49,977 bases of DNA, from the NCBI GenBank assembly GCA_015478655.1, contig JADMIJ010000021.1, positions 1 through 49,977 of the forward strand, written 5' to 3'. Made by a program: the position numbers and the translations under genes. The notes beneath the pieces are model-generated. The model searched no databases. It was not told the origin of the DNA and worked only from the letters and a program-made list of their open reading frames with translations. Below are positions 16,388 through 26,241 of the stretch, one piece after another. The DNA comes from Acidimicrobiales bacterium (GTDB taxonomy: Bacteria; Actinomycetota; Acidimicrobiia; Acidimicrobiales; RAAP-2). Position 1 is the first letter of the stretch. Each line of letters starts with the position of its first letter.

Positions 16388-18457
16388 TCAGTAGGCTTGT
16401 AGCGCGACGAGGATGAGGTCGATGAGTTTGATGAAGGCGAATGGCACGATGATCCCGCCCACGCCGTAGATCCATACGTTCCGGCGTAGGATGGCAGCCG
16501 AACTGGCCGGCCGGAACCTCACCCCGCGCAGGGCCAACGGGATGAGCGCCACGATCACCAGCGCGTTGAAGATGACTGCGGACAGCACCGCGCTCTGCGG
16601 GCTGTGCAGCTTCATGATGTTGAGCGAGTTCAGCTGCGGGTAGGTGGCGACGAACAGGGCGGGGATGATGGCGAAGTACTTGGCCACGTCATTGGCGATC
16701 GAGAAGGTGGTGAGCGAGCCTCGGGTAATGAGGAGCTGCTTGCCGATCTCCACTACGTCGATGAGCTTGGTCGGGTTGGAGTCGAGGTCGACCATATTGC
16801 CGGCCTCTTTCGCCGCCGTGGTCCCGGTGTTCATGGCGACCCCGACGTCGGCCTGGGCCAGCGCGGGGGCGTCGTTGGTGCCGTCGCCGGTCATGGCCAC
16901 GAGCTTCCCGCCCTCCTGCTCGGTCTTGATGAGCGCCATCTTGGCCTCGGGAGTGGCCTCGGCCAGAAAGTCGTCGACTCCGGCCTCCTGGGCGATGGCG
17001 GCGGCCGTGAGAGGATTGTCGCCGGTGATCATCACGGTCCGGATGCCCATCTGGCGCATCTCGTCGAACTTCTCCCGGATGCCCTGCTTGACCACGTCCT
17101 TGAGCTCGATGACCCCGAGAATGTCTCGATCGTCGGCTACCGCCAGCGGCGTGGACCCGGCCCGTGAGATGCGCTCGACGATGGCGTCGAGATCTGTCGG
17201 TACGGTCCCTCCCTTCTCGCCCACCCAGTGCTTGATGGAATCGGCCGCACCTTTGCGGATCTGCCGGGGGCCGATGTCGAGGCCGGACATGCGGGTCTGG
17301 GCCGTGAACGCCACGAAGGCGTGCTCGCCCTCGAGCTCACGCTGTCTGATGTTGAAGCGCTCCTTGGCCAGCACGACGATCGACCGGCCCTCGGGAGTCT
17401 CGTCGGCCAGCGAGGCCAGCTGGGCCGCGTCGGCGACGTCCTGCTCGGTGTGGCCGGTGACGGGGAAGAAGTCCGATGCCATCCGGTTGCCGAGGGTGAT
17501 GGTGCCGGTCTTGTCCAGCAGCAGCGTCTGGACGTCGCCGGCGGCCTCCACGGCCCGGCCACTCATGGCCAGCACATTGCGCTGCACCAACCGGTCCATG
17601 CCGGCGATCCCGATGGCTGATAGCAGCGCGCCGATTGTCGTGGGTATCAGGCAGACCAGTAGGGAGACAAGGATGACCACCGAGACCGATGCTCCCGAGT
17701 AGTGGCCGAACATCTGGAGGGAGACGACCACCGGAAGAAAGACGATGGTGAGTACGGCCAAAAGAATGGTCAGGGCGATCTCGTTGGGGGTCTTCTGCCG
17801 GTTGGCCCCTTCCACCAGGCTGATCATCCGGTCCAGGAAGGTCTGACCGCGTTCGGCGGTGATGCGCACCACGATCCGGTCAGACAGGACTTTGGTCCCG
17901 CCGGTCACCGCTGAGCGGTCGCCCCCCGACTCCCGGATGACGGGCGCCGACTCGCCGGTGATGGCCGACTCGTCGACCGAAGCGATGCCTTCGGTGATCT
18001 CACCGTCCGAAGGGATGAGATCGCCAGCCTCGCAGACGACCATGTCCCCCTTGGCCAGCGTGGCGGCCGGCACGAGCTCCTCGGTCCCGTCCGGAAGGAG
18101 GCGCCGAGCCTCGGTCTCGGACCGCATCCGGCGGAGCGTGTCAGCCTGGGCCTTGCCCCGTCCCTCGGCCATGGCCTCAGCGAAATTGGCGAAGATGACG
18201 GTGAGGAAGAGCCAGATGGTGATGGACCAGGTGAAGATGCCAGGGTGGGCGATGGCCTCGATGAAGGTGATCACCGTCCCCACCAGCACCACGAACATCA
18301 CCGGATTCCTGATCTGGACCGTCGGGTTCAGCTTGATGAAGGAATCGCCCAGTGCCTTGACCAGGATCTGGCGGTCGAAGAGACCCCGGGCCTCGGCCAC
18401 GCCGTGGGCCTCGGTCGGTGGGCCGGACTGATCCGGCTGAGTCGTGGTGATCGTCAT
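16388..18457 (-). CDS. kdpB: Potassium-transporting P-type ATPase catalytic subunit KdpB
   Basis: KdpB is the 689-residue P-type ATPase that powers high-affinity potassium uptake. The phosphorylated Asp is Asp315 in [14 protein letters not shown]. The actuator loop TGES is at 167-170 and the hinge [16 protein letters not shown] lies in the C-terminal part. The Ser of TGES is the position whose phosphorylation inhibits E. coli KdpB at high potassium. Membrane helices frame the cytoplasmic domains as expected. Its ATG overlaps the kdpA stop by four bases (ATGA), so the two subunits are translationally coupled. Confidence 0.97.
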   Translation of the reverse strand: MTITTTQPDQSGPPTEAHGVAEARGLFDRQILVKALGDSFIKLNPTVQIRNPVMFVVLVGTVITFIEAIAHPGIFTWSITIWLFLTVIFANFAEAMAEGRGKAQADTLRRMRSETEARRLLPDGTEELVPAATLAKGDMVVCEAGDLIPSDGEITEGIASVDESAITGESAPVIRESGGDRSAVTGGTKVLSDRIVVRITAERGQTFLDRMISLVEGANRQKTPNEIALTILLAVLTIVFLPVVVSLQMFGHYSGASVSVVILVSLLVCLIPTTIGALLSAIGIAGMDRLVQRNVLAMSGRAVEAAGDVQTLLLDKTGTITLGNRMASDFFPVTGHTEQDVADAAQLASLADETPEGRSIVVLAKERFNIRQRELEGEHAFVAFTAQTRMSGLDIGPRQIRKGAADSIKHWVGEKGGTVPTDLDAIVERISRAGSTPLAVADDRDILGVIELKDVVKQGIREKFDEMRQMGIRTVMITGDNPLTAAAIAQEAGVDDFLAEATPEAKMALIKTEQEGGKLVAMTGDGTNDAPALAQADVGVAMNTGTTAAKEAGNMVDLDSNPTKLIDVVEIGKQLLITRGSLTTFSIANDVAKYFAIIPALFVATYPQLNSLNIMKLHSPQSAVLSAVIFNALVIVALIPLALRGVRFRPASSAAILRRNVWIYGVGGIIVPFAFIKLIDLILVALQAY

Positions 18458-20145
18458 CAGAAGAACTTCCCGTGGCTGAGTTGCTCGACGATCGGGCCGA
18501 GCGAGACGGCGGGGAAGAAGGTGAGGCCGCCGATGATCACGATGACACCGATGGTGAGGCCGACGAACATGCCGTTGTCGGTGCGGAAGGTGCCGAGGGA
18601 CTCGGGAACCACGTTCTTGGCCGCCAGGGCGCCCCCCAGGGCCAGGGCCGGGATCATGATGCCGACCCGGCCGATCAGGAATGCAATCCCCTGGGTCACG
18701 TTGTAGAAGGTGGCATTGCCGGTGAGGCCTCCGAAGGCCGAGCCGTTGTTGTTCCCGGGCGAGGTGAACCCGTAGAGGATCTCCGTGAACCCATGCGGCC
18801 CACCGTTGAGGGGGGCGACCCGCCCGGCGTGGATCGACACGGCGATGGCAGTGAGGAGGAGCACGGCGATCGGCATGACCAGGGCGCCCAGGCCGGCGAG
18901 TTTGACCTCCTTGGCCTGGATCTTCTTTCCTAGGTACTCCGGCGTTCGCCCGATCATGAGGCCGCCGATGAATACAGCGATGATGGCGTAGATGAGGATC
19001 GTGTATAGCCCGCTGCCGGCCCCTCCGGGCGTGACCTCGCCGAGCATCATGCCCGTCAGCAGCCCCATGCCCCCGATGGGAGTGAACGAGTCGTAGGAGG
19101 CATCGGCCGAACCGGTCGACGTGTTGGTCGACGCCACGCCGAACAGGGCGGTGGTGGTGTCGCCGAAGCGCACCTCCTTCCCCTCGGTGTTGCCGACGTT
19201 CGAGTGCACACCGGCCGCCGCAACCGCGGGATTCTGCTGGTGCTCAGCGATGGTGGTGTAACCCACCCAGACGCTGAAGATGAGGACCATGGCGGCCAGC
19301 AGCGCAGCACCGTGGCGGATGCTGCCCACCATCTTCCCGAAGGTATAGGTGAGGGCGAAGGGAATGGCCAACAGCAGATAGATCGAAAGCCAGTTGGTGA
19401 GCCCGGTCGGGTTCTCGAACGTGGTCGCCGAGTTGGCGTTGAGGAACCCGCCTCCGTTGTTCCCGAGCTGCTTGATCGCTTCCATGAAGCCGATTGGTCC
19501 CCGGGCGATGGTTTGGGTGACCCCGTTCAACGAATCGTGGAAGCTCGCCGTTCCGGCCAGGGTTTGGACAGCACCCTGTCCGACGAAGATGATCCCGGCG
19601 ACAAAGGCGATCGGGATGACGATGTAGAACAGGCCGCGTGTCATGTCGACCCAGAAGTTCCCGATGGTTGGGGAGTTCCGCCGGGAGAAGCCCCGGACCA
19701 TGGCGATGGCCACGGCGATGCCGATCACCGGACTCAGCAACTGCTCGAAGGTGAGCGCGCCGATTTGCGAGAAGTACGACATGGTCGTCTCCCCGCCGTA
19801 GTTCTGCCAGTTGGTGTTGGTCATGAACGACGAGGCGGTGTTGAAACTGAGCGCCTGGCCCACGGCCCCGAAGTGCTGGGGATTGAGTGGGAGTGAGCCT
19901 TGGATCCGGATGAGCAGATAGGTGACCCCCATCGCCACCGCCGAGAAGATCACCATCGAGCCGGCGTAGCGCTTCCAGTTCTGCTCCTGCTCGGGTCCCG
20001 TCCCCAAGAGGCGATAGACGGGGCGCTCGGCCCATCCGAGGAAATGCACCCGGCCCTCGAAGACGGCGGCCATGTAGGAGCCGAGGTACCGCCAGGTCAG
20101 GCCCAGGGCGATGACCAGGGTGATGATGGTCCAGGTGAAGCCCAC
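18457..20145 (-). CDS. kdpA: Potassium-transporting ATPase potassium-binding subunit KdpA
   Basis: KdpA is the 562-residue, ten-helix membrane subunit that selects potassium through four pore loops, related to the SKT/Trk channel family. Characteristic segments include [50 protein letters not shown] and the C-terminal [17 protein letters not shown]. Start is a GTG at 20145, one base after the kdpF stop, so the genes are tightly packed. The full length and intact pore signatures indicate a working transporter. Confidence 0.97.
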   Translation of the reverse strand: MGFTWTIITLVIALGLTWRYLGSYMAAVFEGRVHFLGWAERPVYRLLGTGPEQEQNWKRYAGSMVIFSAVAMGVTYLLIRIQGSLPLNPQHFGAVGQALSFNTASSFMTNTNWQNYGGETTMSYFSQIGALTFEQLLSPVIGIAVAIAMVRGFSRRNSPTIGNFWVDMTRGLFYIVIPIAFVAGIIFVGQGAVQTLAGTASFHDSLNGVTQTIARGPIGFMEAIKQLGNNGGGFLNANSATTFENPTGLTNWLSIYLLLAIPFALTYTFGKMVGSIRHGAALLAAMVLIFSVWVGYTTIAEHQQNPAVAAAGVHSNVGNTEGKEVRFGDTTTALFGVASTNTSTGSADASYDSFTPIGGMGLLTGMMLGEVTPGGAGSGLYTILIYAIIAVFIGGLMIGRTPEYLGKKIQAKEVKLAGLGALVMPIAVLLLTAIAVSIHAGRVAPLNGGPHGFTEILYGFTSPGNNNGSAFGGLTGNATFYNVTQGIAFLIGRVGIMIPALALGGALAAKNVVPESLGTFRTDNGMFVGLTIGVIVIIGGLTFFPAVSLGPIVEQLSHGKFF

Positions 20146-20146
20146 C

Positions 20147-20236
20147 TCAGAACTTCTCGGGCTTGAACATGGCGACGCCCAGGTAGATGAACATCACGAC
20201 GGCGACGCCGAGGAGGACACCTTGGGTCCAGGTCAT
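20147..20236 (-). CDS. kdpF: Potassium-transporting ATPase small subunit KdpF
   Basis: This 29-residue peptide is a single membrane helix (VLLGVAVVMFIYLGVAMF) ending in KPEKF, very like KdpF peptides whose tails read YPERF or KPEKF. KdpF acts as a lipid-like stabiliser of the KdpABC complex. The stop is one base from the kdpA GTG, and its ATG overlaps the stop of the 27-residue membrane peptide upstream (ATGA). Confidence 0.9.
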   Translation of the reverse strand: MTWTQGVLLGVAVVMFIYLGVAMFKPEKF

Positions 20237-20316
20237 ACCCGGTCCAAGGCCCAGATGAGGCCGAGCATCACCAGGACGAAGCCGATGATTCCAAGCACTG
20301 CGAGGAAATCTGCCAT
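20233..20316 (-). CDS. Small membrane peptide leading the kdp operon
   Basis: A 27-residue frame begins MADFLAVLGIIG and ends WALDRV, and is almost entirely one hydrophobic helix. Its stop overlaps the kdpF start by four bases (ATGA), as the other kdp genes do, which argues that it is translated. I recall similar short single-helix frames ending in a charged D/E-R pair ahead of kdpF in other bacteria, with no established function. A role as an extra stabilising subunit or translational leader is an inference. Confidence 0.6.
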   Translation of the reverse strand: MADFLAVLGIIGFVLVMLGLIWALDRV

Positions 20317-20339
20317 GGAGCCAGTTTCAGCCGTCTGCT

Positions 20340-20390
20340 CTGAACAGGTTCTGAACAGGAGCCCGTGGGCCTGAATAAGTCCTGAACAAG
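20340..20390. promoter_or_regulatory. Four direct repeats CTGAA(C/T)A(A/G)G, candidate KdpE/OmpR-family binding sites
   Basis: CTGAACAGG occurs at 20340 and 20351, CTGAATAAG at 20371 and CTGAACAAG at 20382. They form two pairs with 11-base spacing, the pairs themselves 31 bases apart, so all lie on one DNA face. OmpR/PhoB-type regulators are known to bind such 11-bp direct repeats as head-to-tail dimers. The sites sit between the kdp operon and the divergent sensor kinase gene, 24-74 bases from the respective starts. They fit a shared KdpE-controlled promoter. Confidence 0.7.
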
Positions 20391-21907
20391 TGGACCTCGT
20401 CGATCTCACCCACCCCGTTTCGTACGACAATGAACGGGTGCGAAGAAGTCTCGTGGGCTCGATCACCGGGGCCCTGATCTCGGTCGGCCTGGGCGCCATC
20501 ATGCTGGCGTTCCGCTCCAACTTGAGCATCGCCTCGGTCGCTCTGGTGCTGGTCGTCCCGGTTGTCGCAGGTGTGATGGTCGGTGGATTTCGTGCCGGAG
20601 TGACGAGCGTCGTCGTGGGGTTCCTCGTCTATGACCTCCTCTTCATCCCGCCCTACTACCGGCTGACGGTCGGTCGGTCCCAGAATTTGGTCGTCCTGGG
20701 CGTGTACGCGGTGGTGATGCTGCTCGTGGCCCGGATTGTCGCCAACCGCGAGGCGGCACGCGTCGAAGCTCAGCGACGGGCGCTTGAGACGTCCCGGCTC
20801 TTCGAGCTGTCCGAGCTCCTGGTGGAGGACCGCTCAGTGGAGGAGCTGCTCGAGACCATTGTCAACGCCGTCGCCACCGTCTTCAAAGTTCACGGAGTGA
20901 CCCTCCTGGTACCCGAGGCCGAGCGTCTGGCGATTGCCGCCTCGGCCGGAGTGTCGTTGTCGCCGGACCAGCTCCGGCGGCTCGACCCTCGTTCGGGAAT
21001 ACCGGTGAGTCTCGCTACCGGGCCAGGACTGCCGCACGAAGTGCACGCCGTGGCCCTCACTGCAGCGGGTCGACCAGTCGGCATACTGGCCATCCTGGGG
21101 GCACCGGATTCGGAAGCGGACAGGGCCCTCCTCCGAACCTTCGCCAATAGTGCAGCCCTGGCCTTGGAACGGGCACAACTGCGGGAACAGGCCCTGCGCT
21201 CCGAGGTGTTGGAGGAGGTCGACCGACTGCGGCACGCCCTGATGGGGGCGGTGTCACACGACTTGCGCACCCCGCTTGCGACCATGAAGGTGGCCTCCTC
21301 GACCCTCTTGAACCCGGCTTCCCCGCTCTCCGACGCCGATGCCCACGAGCTGCACGGGCTGATCGACATGGAGACCGACCGGCTTACCCGCCTGGTCACC
21401 AACCTCTTGGACATGACCCGCTTCGACGCCGGCGTGCTCGAGGTGCGGCGGAGCCCGCAGTCTGTTCGCACGCTCGTGAACGAAGCCGTCGTAGCCCTTC
21501 GTCCTGCGCTGGGCGAGCGACCGGTCCGGATGGCCCTGGCGGAAAGGCTCCCAGACGTCGACGTCGACCAGATTCTCATCGGTCAAGTACTGGCTAACCT
21601 CCTGGATAATGCCGACCGCCACTCCCCTCCGAACAGTCAGATCACGGTGACCGGTGAGCTTCGCAGCGACCGGATCGCCATTGCCGTGGCTGATAGCGGG
21701 CCGGGCGTGCCGGCCGAGGAGCGAGAGGCCGTCTTCGACCGGTTCGTGCGTTTTGACACCGGAGGGCGCTCTGGTCTCGGGCTGACCATCGCCAAGACCT
21801 TCGTCGAGGCCCACGGCGAACAGATCTGGGTCGAGGATGTGCCCGGTGGGGGCGCCCGCTTCGTCTTCACCCTGCGCCCAGTGGCCGCCAATGGCGCCGG
21901 TCGGTAG
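20390..21907 (+). CDS. Sensor histidine kinase, KdpD-like without the N-terminal ATPase/USP half
   Basis: This 505-residue membrane kinase resembles the C-terminal half of KdpD. Residues about 20-115 hold four membrane segments (DUF4118, ending YDLLFIPPYYRLTVG). A coiled linker and a GAF domain (about 140-285) follow. The H-box is MGAVSHDLRTPLATMK, with the phosphorylated His near residue 289. The ATPase core has LLDNADRHSPP (N-box), ADSGPGVP (G1) and GRSGLGLTIAK (G2). The GTG at 20390 lies inside the last CTGAACAAG repeat, so a later start such as the GTG before RRSLVGS (about 20438) is likely. It precedes a response regulator gene by 7 bases and is divergent from the kdp operon. Confidence 0.88.
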   Translation: MDLVDLTHPVSYDNERVRRSLVGSITGALISVGLGAIMLAFRSNLSIASVALVLVVPVVAGVMVGGFRAGVTSVVVGFLVYDLLFIPPYYRLTVGRSQNLVVLGVYAVVMLLVARIVANREAARVEAQRRALETSRLFELSELLVEDRSVEELLETIVNAVATVFKVHGVTLLVPEAERLAIAASAGVSLSPDQLRRLDPRSGIPVSLATGPGLPHEVHAVALTAAGRPVGILAILGAPDSEADRALLRTFANSAALALERAQLREQALRSEVLEEVDRLRHALMGAVSHDLRTPLATMKVASSTLLNPASPLSDADAHELHGLIDMETDRLTRLVTNLLDMTRFDAGVLEVRRSPQSVRTLVNEAVVALRPALGERPVRMALAERLPDVDVDQILIGQVLANLLDNADRHSPPNSQITVTGELRSDRIAIAVADSGPGVPAEEREAVFDRFVRFDTGGRSGLGLTIAKTFVEAHGEQIWVEDVPGGGARFVFTLRPVAANGAGR

Positions 21908-21914
21908 AGGAACC

Positions 21915-22610
21915 GTGGCGAAGGTCCTGGTCATCGATGACGATCCGTCGCTGCTACGAGCGCTTCGCGTCGGGCTCCACGCCGGTGGCCACGAGGTGAC
22001 CACGGCGGTGAACGGGGAGCAGGGCATCTCGCAGACCGCGCTCACCTCGCCCGATGTCGTCGTCCTCGACCTGGGCCTCCCGGACATCGACGGACAGGCG
22101 GTCTGCAAGAGGATCCGTCAGTGGAGCGAGGTGCCGATCATCATCCTCTCGGCCAGCGGTGCCGAGGACCGCAAGGTCGCCGCGCTCAACGGCGGGGCCG
22201 ACGACTACGTCACCAAGCCCTTCGGCATGGCGGAGCTCGAAGCCCGCATTCGCACTGCGATCCGGCACAGTGCGTCCGAGCCCAACGAGCCGCTGCCAGC
22301 GACGATCACCGTCGGTTCACTCGAGCTGGACCTCGTGCACCACGAGGCCCGCCTGCAAGGTGAGACCATCGACCTCACGGCCAAGGAGTTCGAGGTGCTC
22401 TCGTTCCTGGCCCGTAACGCCGGGAGGACGTGTACCCACCAGATGATCCTCTCGGCTGCCTGGGGCACCGGCTACGGCAAGGAGGCCCAGTATTTGCACG
22501 CCTACGTGCACCGGCTGCGGCAGAAGCTCGGCGACAGCTCGGGGATGCTGATCCGGACCGCCCCGGGTGTCGGCTACAGCCTGGATCCCGCCCCGAGCGT
22601 CACGGCATGA
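21915..22610 (+). CDS. kdpE: Response regulator, OmpR/KdpE family
   Basis: This 231-residue winged-helix response regulator would be phosphorylated by the kinase just upstream and bind promoter repeats such as those at 20340-20390. The receiver domain shows the acidic pocket Asp8-Asp9 (VIDDDPSLL), phosphoacceptor Asp52 (VVLDLGLPDIDG) and Lys in YVTKPFG. The C-terminal DNA-binding domain has LTAKEFEVLSFLARNAG and the recognition helix region YLHAYVHRLRQKLG. The GTG at 21915 follows AGAGG and gives the standard length. The KdpE label is based on domain similarity and location; a second KdpE-like regulator is at 25486. Confidence 0.87.
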   Translation: MAKVLVIDDDPSLLRALRVGLHAGGHEVTTAVNGEQGISQTALTSPDVVVLDLGLPDIDGQAVCKRIRQWSEVPIIILSASGAEDRKVAALNGGADDYVTKPFGMAELEARIRTAIRHSASEPNEPLPATITVGSLELDLVHHEARLQGETIDLTAKEFEVLSFLARNAGRTCTHQMILSAAWGTGYGKEAQYLHAYVHRLRQKLGDSSGMLIRTAPGVGYSLDPAPSVTA

Positions 22611-22762
22611 CGCGGTCGCGCCCCCACGACTGCTCCATTGCTCAGACGCCTAGCCTGCGTCTGTACGGAGAGGGAGTGGCTGACGTCCCGCCGGCCGTCG
22701 AGCATGCCGCCCCCGCCGGGCTGTGCAGTGGATCAACCGTAGGGTAGGAGGTCAGGAGGACT

Positions 22763-25489
22763 GTGGCACGGGGAAAGCTACGGCTGTATCTCGGCGCCGC
22801 CCCAGGGGTCGGCAAGACCTACGCCATGCTCAACGAGGGCTGGCGCAGGAAAGAGCGCGGCACCGATGTCGTGGTTGGCTGGGTGCAGGAGCACGGCCGG
22901 CCTCAGACCGACGCCCAGGTCCGCGACCTCGAGGTCTTCCCGCGGCGGGTGGCCGAGTACCGGGGCCAGACCCTCGAGGAGATGGACGTCGACGGACTGT
23001 TGACACGGAAGCCCGAGCTGGTGCTGGTCGATGAACTGGCACACTCGAATGCGCCCGGCTCGAAGCATGCCAAGCGGTGGCAGGACGTCGAGGAGCTCCT
23101 CGACGCTGGCATCAACGTCATCTCCACCGTCAACCTCCAACACCTTGAGTCGCTCAACGATGTGGTGGAGCAGATCACCGGGGTCACCCAGCAGGAGACG
23201 GTGCCCGACCCGGTGGTGAGGGCCGCCGATCAGATAGAGCTGGTCGACATGGCTCCCGAAGCTCTGCGCCGCAGGCTGGCCCACGGGAACGTCTATCCGC
23301 CCGAGCGCATCGATGCCGCCCTGGGGAACTACTTCCGAACCGGCAACCTCACCGCCCTCCGCGAACTGGCCCTCCTGTGGGTGGCGGACCGGGTCGATGA
23401 GGAACTCAACGACTACCGCGAGCGCCACAACATCTCTGGTCCCTGGCAGACCAAGGAGCGCGTGGTCGTCTCGCTCACCGGCTCACGAGGGAGTGCCATC
23501 CTCATCCGGCGAGCAGCGCGAATGGCCATGCGCACAAAGGCCGAGCTGGTCGGTGTGCACGTCCGCACGGATGACAGCCTGACCGGCCGGGGATCGCAGG
23601 GGCTGGTCGACAATCGCGCCCTCCTCGACGCGCTGGGTGGACGGTACGTCGAAGTGGTCGGCTCCGATGTGGCGCCGTCGTTGGTGCAGGTAGCCCGGGC
23701 CGAAAATGCCACCCAGCTGGTGATGGGTGCCACCCATCGGAGTCGATTCAACGAATTCGCCCGCGGCTCGATTATCAATTCCGTTATTCGGGCCGCCGGC
23801 GGTGCGCTGGACGTCCACGTCATCGCCACTGAGGCGGAGCTGCAACCAGAATCGGAGCAGGATCCTCAGCCGGCCTCAGACGGGTCGGCGGGTCACACCC
23901 GTGACAAGGTCGGCCGCCCGGCAGCCAGTCGCTACCGTCGCCGCCTCCTCTCGCCCTTGTCGAGTCGGCGTCGGTGGGCGGCCTTGGTCATCGGAGCGGT
24001 CGGCTTTCCCCTCCTGACGCTCGTGCTCACCGCGGCGAGGAGCCATGTGGACCTTTCCACCGCGCTCAGCTCGTATCTGGTGCTCGTCGTGGTCGTGGCG
24101 GCCACCGGGGGTGTCTGGGTAGCGGCATTGGCCGCCATCGCTGGATTCCTCCTGTCCAACTTCTACTTCGCCCCACCCATCCACACCTTCACCATCGCCG
24201 ATGCCCGCGACATTCTCGCCCTGGTCATGTTTCTGGTCACCGCCGGGGTGGTGAGCGTGCTGGTCGACCTCTCGGCCCGCCAGACCGCCGGGGCCCTCCA
24301 GGCCCGGACCGACGCCCGGATGCTGGCCCGGGTGGCCGGGCGCATGGTCGCTCCAGAGGGGAACCCACTTCCTGCGCTCCTGGAGGAGTTGATGGTCGCC
24401 TTCCGGCTCGACGCCGCCGCGGTGCTCCGATCCGACACGCGTCTCCCGCCCGTCGGTGGGCCCCCCGGCACGGCGGAGGCCGCCGCCGCTACCTGGTCGG
24501 CGGTGGCCTCGGCCGGCCAGGATCCGCCCCAGCGCCCCGTCGAGGCCACGGTGGTACTGCCCTTGACCGATCGGGAGCTCCTGGCCCTGAAGGGACCGGA
24601 CCTGACCGCGGAAGACCGGGAGATCCTGGCCGCCTTCGCCGCCCAATTGGCGACCGTCCTCGAGAGCGCCAAACTCCACGCCGAGGCCGCGGAAGCCGAC
24701 TCGCTGGCGCGGGCCAACCAGCTCCGATCGGCATTATTGGCTGCGGTCAGCCACGATCTTCGAACGCCCTTGGCGTCGATCAAGGCCGCATCCTCGAGCC
24801 TTCTGTCGGACCAGCTGGCCTTCGGTCCCGACGAGACCCGGATCCTGCTCCAGACGATCGACGACGAGTCCGATCGATTGAACAGCCTGGTCGAGAACCT
24901 GCTCGACATGAACCGCCTGCAGACGGGATCGATGGATGTGCTCGACCAGAGCACCGACGTCCAGGAACTGATCACCGCCGCCGTCGAGAGCCTCGGGCCA
25001 CGCGGCGATGATGTGGTGGTCGATGTGGAGGCGCCGCTCCCACGCATCCATACCGACCCCGTGCTCCTCGAACGGGCCGTGGCCAACCTGATCGAGAATG
25101 CGCTCACCCATGCCGGCGGGAAGGGGCTCCGCATCGAAGCCGGCGCGGTGGCGGGCCGGGTCGACATCAGGGTGATGGATCGGGGCCCGGGGATCCGCCG
25201 CCAGGACCGTGACGCCGTGTTCCAACCCTTCCAGCGCCTGGGAGACTCCGACAACCTGGTCGGCGTGGGACTGGGCCTGGCCGTGGCCCGGGGATTCGTG
25301 GAGGCGGTCGGCGGCGACCTCGACATCGAGGACACCCCCGGCGGCGGCTGCACGATGGTGGTTCGAATTCCCGAGCGTCCGGCTGGCGCCGGGGAACACC
25401 CTGGCAACGCCGGCAACGGTCGATCCGAACCCATCGAGAACCAGGACGCGACCGGCACCCCTGAGCCGCGGGCAAGTTCAGCATCGTGA
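22763..25489 (+). CDS. kdpD: Full-length sensor histidine kinase KdpD
   Basis: KdpD senses potassium limitation or osmotic stress and phosphorylates KdpE. The 908-residue protein has the complete layout. The N-terminal KdpD domain (residues 1-about 215) has the P-loop GAAPGVGKTYAML and VDELAHSN. A universal-stress domain follows (about 230-355), then a basic linker, four membrane segments (about 398-500, with NFYFAPPIHTFTI) and a GAF domain (about 520-640). HisKA has LAAVSHDLRTPLASIK, His about 663, and the HATPase has NLIENALTHAGG and GVGLGLAVARGF. A GTG start follows AGGAGG by three bases. It ends in a GTGA overlap with the second regulator, forming a coupled pair. Confidence 0.95.
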   Translation: MARGKLRLYLGAAPGVGKTYAMLNEGWRRKERGTDVVVGWVQEHGRPQTDAQVRDLEVFPRRVAEYRGQTLEEMDVDGLLTRKPELVLVDELAHSNAPGSKHAKRWQDVEELLDAGINVISTVNLQHLESLNDVVEQITGVTQQETVPDPVVRAADQIELVDMAPEALRRRLAHGNVYPPERIDAALGNYFRTGNLTALRELALLWVADRVDEELNDYRERHNISGPWQTKERVVVSLTGSRGSAILIRRAARMAMRTKAELVGVHVRTDDSLTGRGSQGLVDNRALLDALGGRYVEVVGSDVAPSLVQVARAENATQLVMGATHRSRFNEFARGSIINSVIRAAGGALDVHVIATEAELQPESEQDPQPASDGSAGHTRDKVGRPAASRYRRRLLSPLSSRRRWAALVIGAVGFPLLTLVLTAARSHVDLSTALSSYLVLVVVVAATGGVWVAALAAIAGFLLSNFYFAPPIHTFTIADARDILALVMFLVTAGVVSVLVDLSARQTAGALQARTDARMLARVAGRMVAPEGNPLPALLEELMVAFRLDAAAVLRSDTRLPPVGGPPGTAEAAAATWSAVASAGQDPPQRPVEATVVLPLTDRELLALKGPDLTAEDREILAAFAAQLATVLESAKLHAEAAEADSLARANQLRSALLAAVSHDLRTPLASIKAASSSLLSDQLAFGPDETRILLQTIDDESDRLNSLVENLLDMNRLQTGSMDVLDQSTDVQELITAAVESLGPRGDDVVVDVEAPLPRIHTDPVLLERAVANLIENALTHAGGKGLRIEAGAVAGRVDIRVMDRGPGIRRQDRDAVFQPFQRLGDSDNLVGVGLGLAVARGFVEAVGGDLDIEDTPGGGCTMVVRIPERPAGAGEHPGNAGNGRSEPIENQDATGTPEPRASSAS

Positions 25490-26214
25490 GCACCCTCGGC
25501 ACGATCCCCTCCCACGACGGCAACGAAGGAGGCGAGTCGGGCACCACCGTCCTGGTGTGCGACGACGACACCTCGTTGCTCCGAGCATTGAGCATCAGCC
25601 TCGGCGCCCGTGGCTACGAGGTGGCGACGGCCAGGAGCGGCGAAGAGGGGATGGACAGGGCGGCCCACCTCCAGCCCGATGTGGTCCTGCTCGACCTGGG
25701 CCTTCCCGGAGTCGACGGCATCGATGTGATCCGAGGCATCAGGCGATGGAGCACCGTGCCGATCATCGTCCTGTCCGCCCGCCATCAGAGTGTCAGCAAG
25801 GTCGAGGCTCTGGATGTCGGAGCCGATGACTACGTCACCAAGCCCTTCGGGATGGACGAGCTGTTGGCCAGGTTGCGGGCCGCGTTGCGACGGACCGTTC
25901 CTAGCCCAGAGGCACCTTCGGTCGAATTCGAGGAGTTCGCCATCGACCTCACCCAGAAGCGGGCCACCCGCAACGGGGCCGACGTCCACCTCACTCCGAA
26001 AGAGTGGAGCATCGTCGAAGTCCTCATCCGGAACCCGGGCCGGCTGGTATCTCAGCGTCAGCTGCTCCATGCCGTGTGGGGACCCGAGTACGAGACAGAG
26101 ACCGAGTACCTCCGGGTCCTGATGGGCCGGGTCCGGAAGAAGCTCGAACCCGATGCGTCCCGTCCCCGGCACTTCCGCACCGAAACCGGTATGGGGTACC
26201 GCTTCGAGCCCTGA
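25486..26214 (+). CDS. kdpE: Response regulator KdpE
   Basis: This 242-residue OmpR-family regulator is the cognate partner of the KdpD just upstream, judged by the 4-bp GTGA overlap. The receiver has CDDDTSLL, the phosphoacceptor Asp in VVLLDLGLPGVDG, and YVTKPFGMDELLARLRAALRR. The output domain contains LTPKEWSIVEVLIRNPGRLVSQ and TEYLRVLMGRVRKKLE, including the RxxxxKL pattern typical of KdpE DNA-binding domains. A tail RHFRTETGMGYRFEP matches the family end. It is clearly a separate paralogue from the regulator at 21915. Confidence 0.93.
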   Translation: MSTLGTIPSHDGNEGGESGTTVLVCDDDTSLLRALSISLGARGYEVATARSGEEGMDRAAHLQPDVVLLDLGLPGVDGIDVIRGIRRWSTVPIIVLSARHQSVSKVEALDVGADDYVTKPFGMDELLARLRAALRRTVPSPEAPSVEFEEFAIDLTQKRATRNGADVHLTPKEWSIVEVLIRNPGRLVSQRQLLHAVWGPEYETETEYLRVLMGRVRKKLEPDASRPRHFRTETGMGYRFEP

Positions 26215-26241
26215 TCCGGGCGCCCCTTAGGATGGCTGCCC

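Noticed and set aside
24163..26172. 669-residue open frame on the minus strand across kdpD/kdpE
   Set aside because: It is antisense to two clearly conserved genes. Its protein is Arg/Ser/Thr-rich with no family features, typical of a shadow frame in GC-rich DNA.
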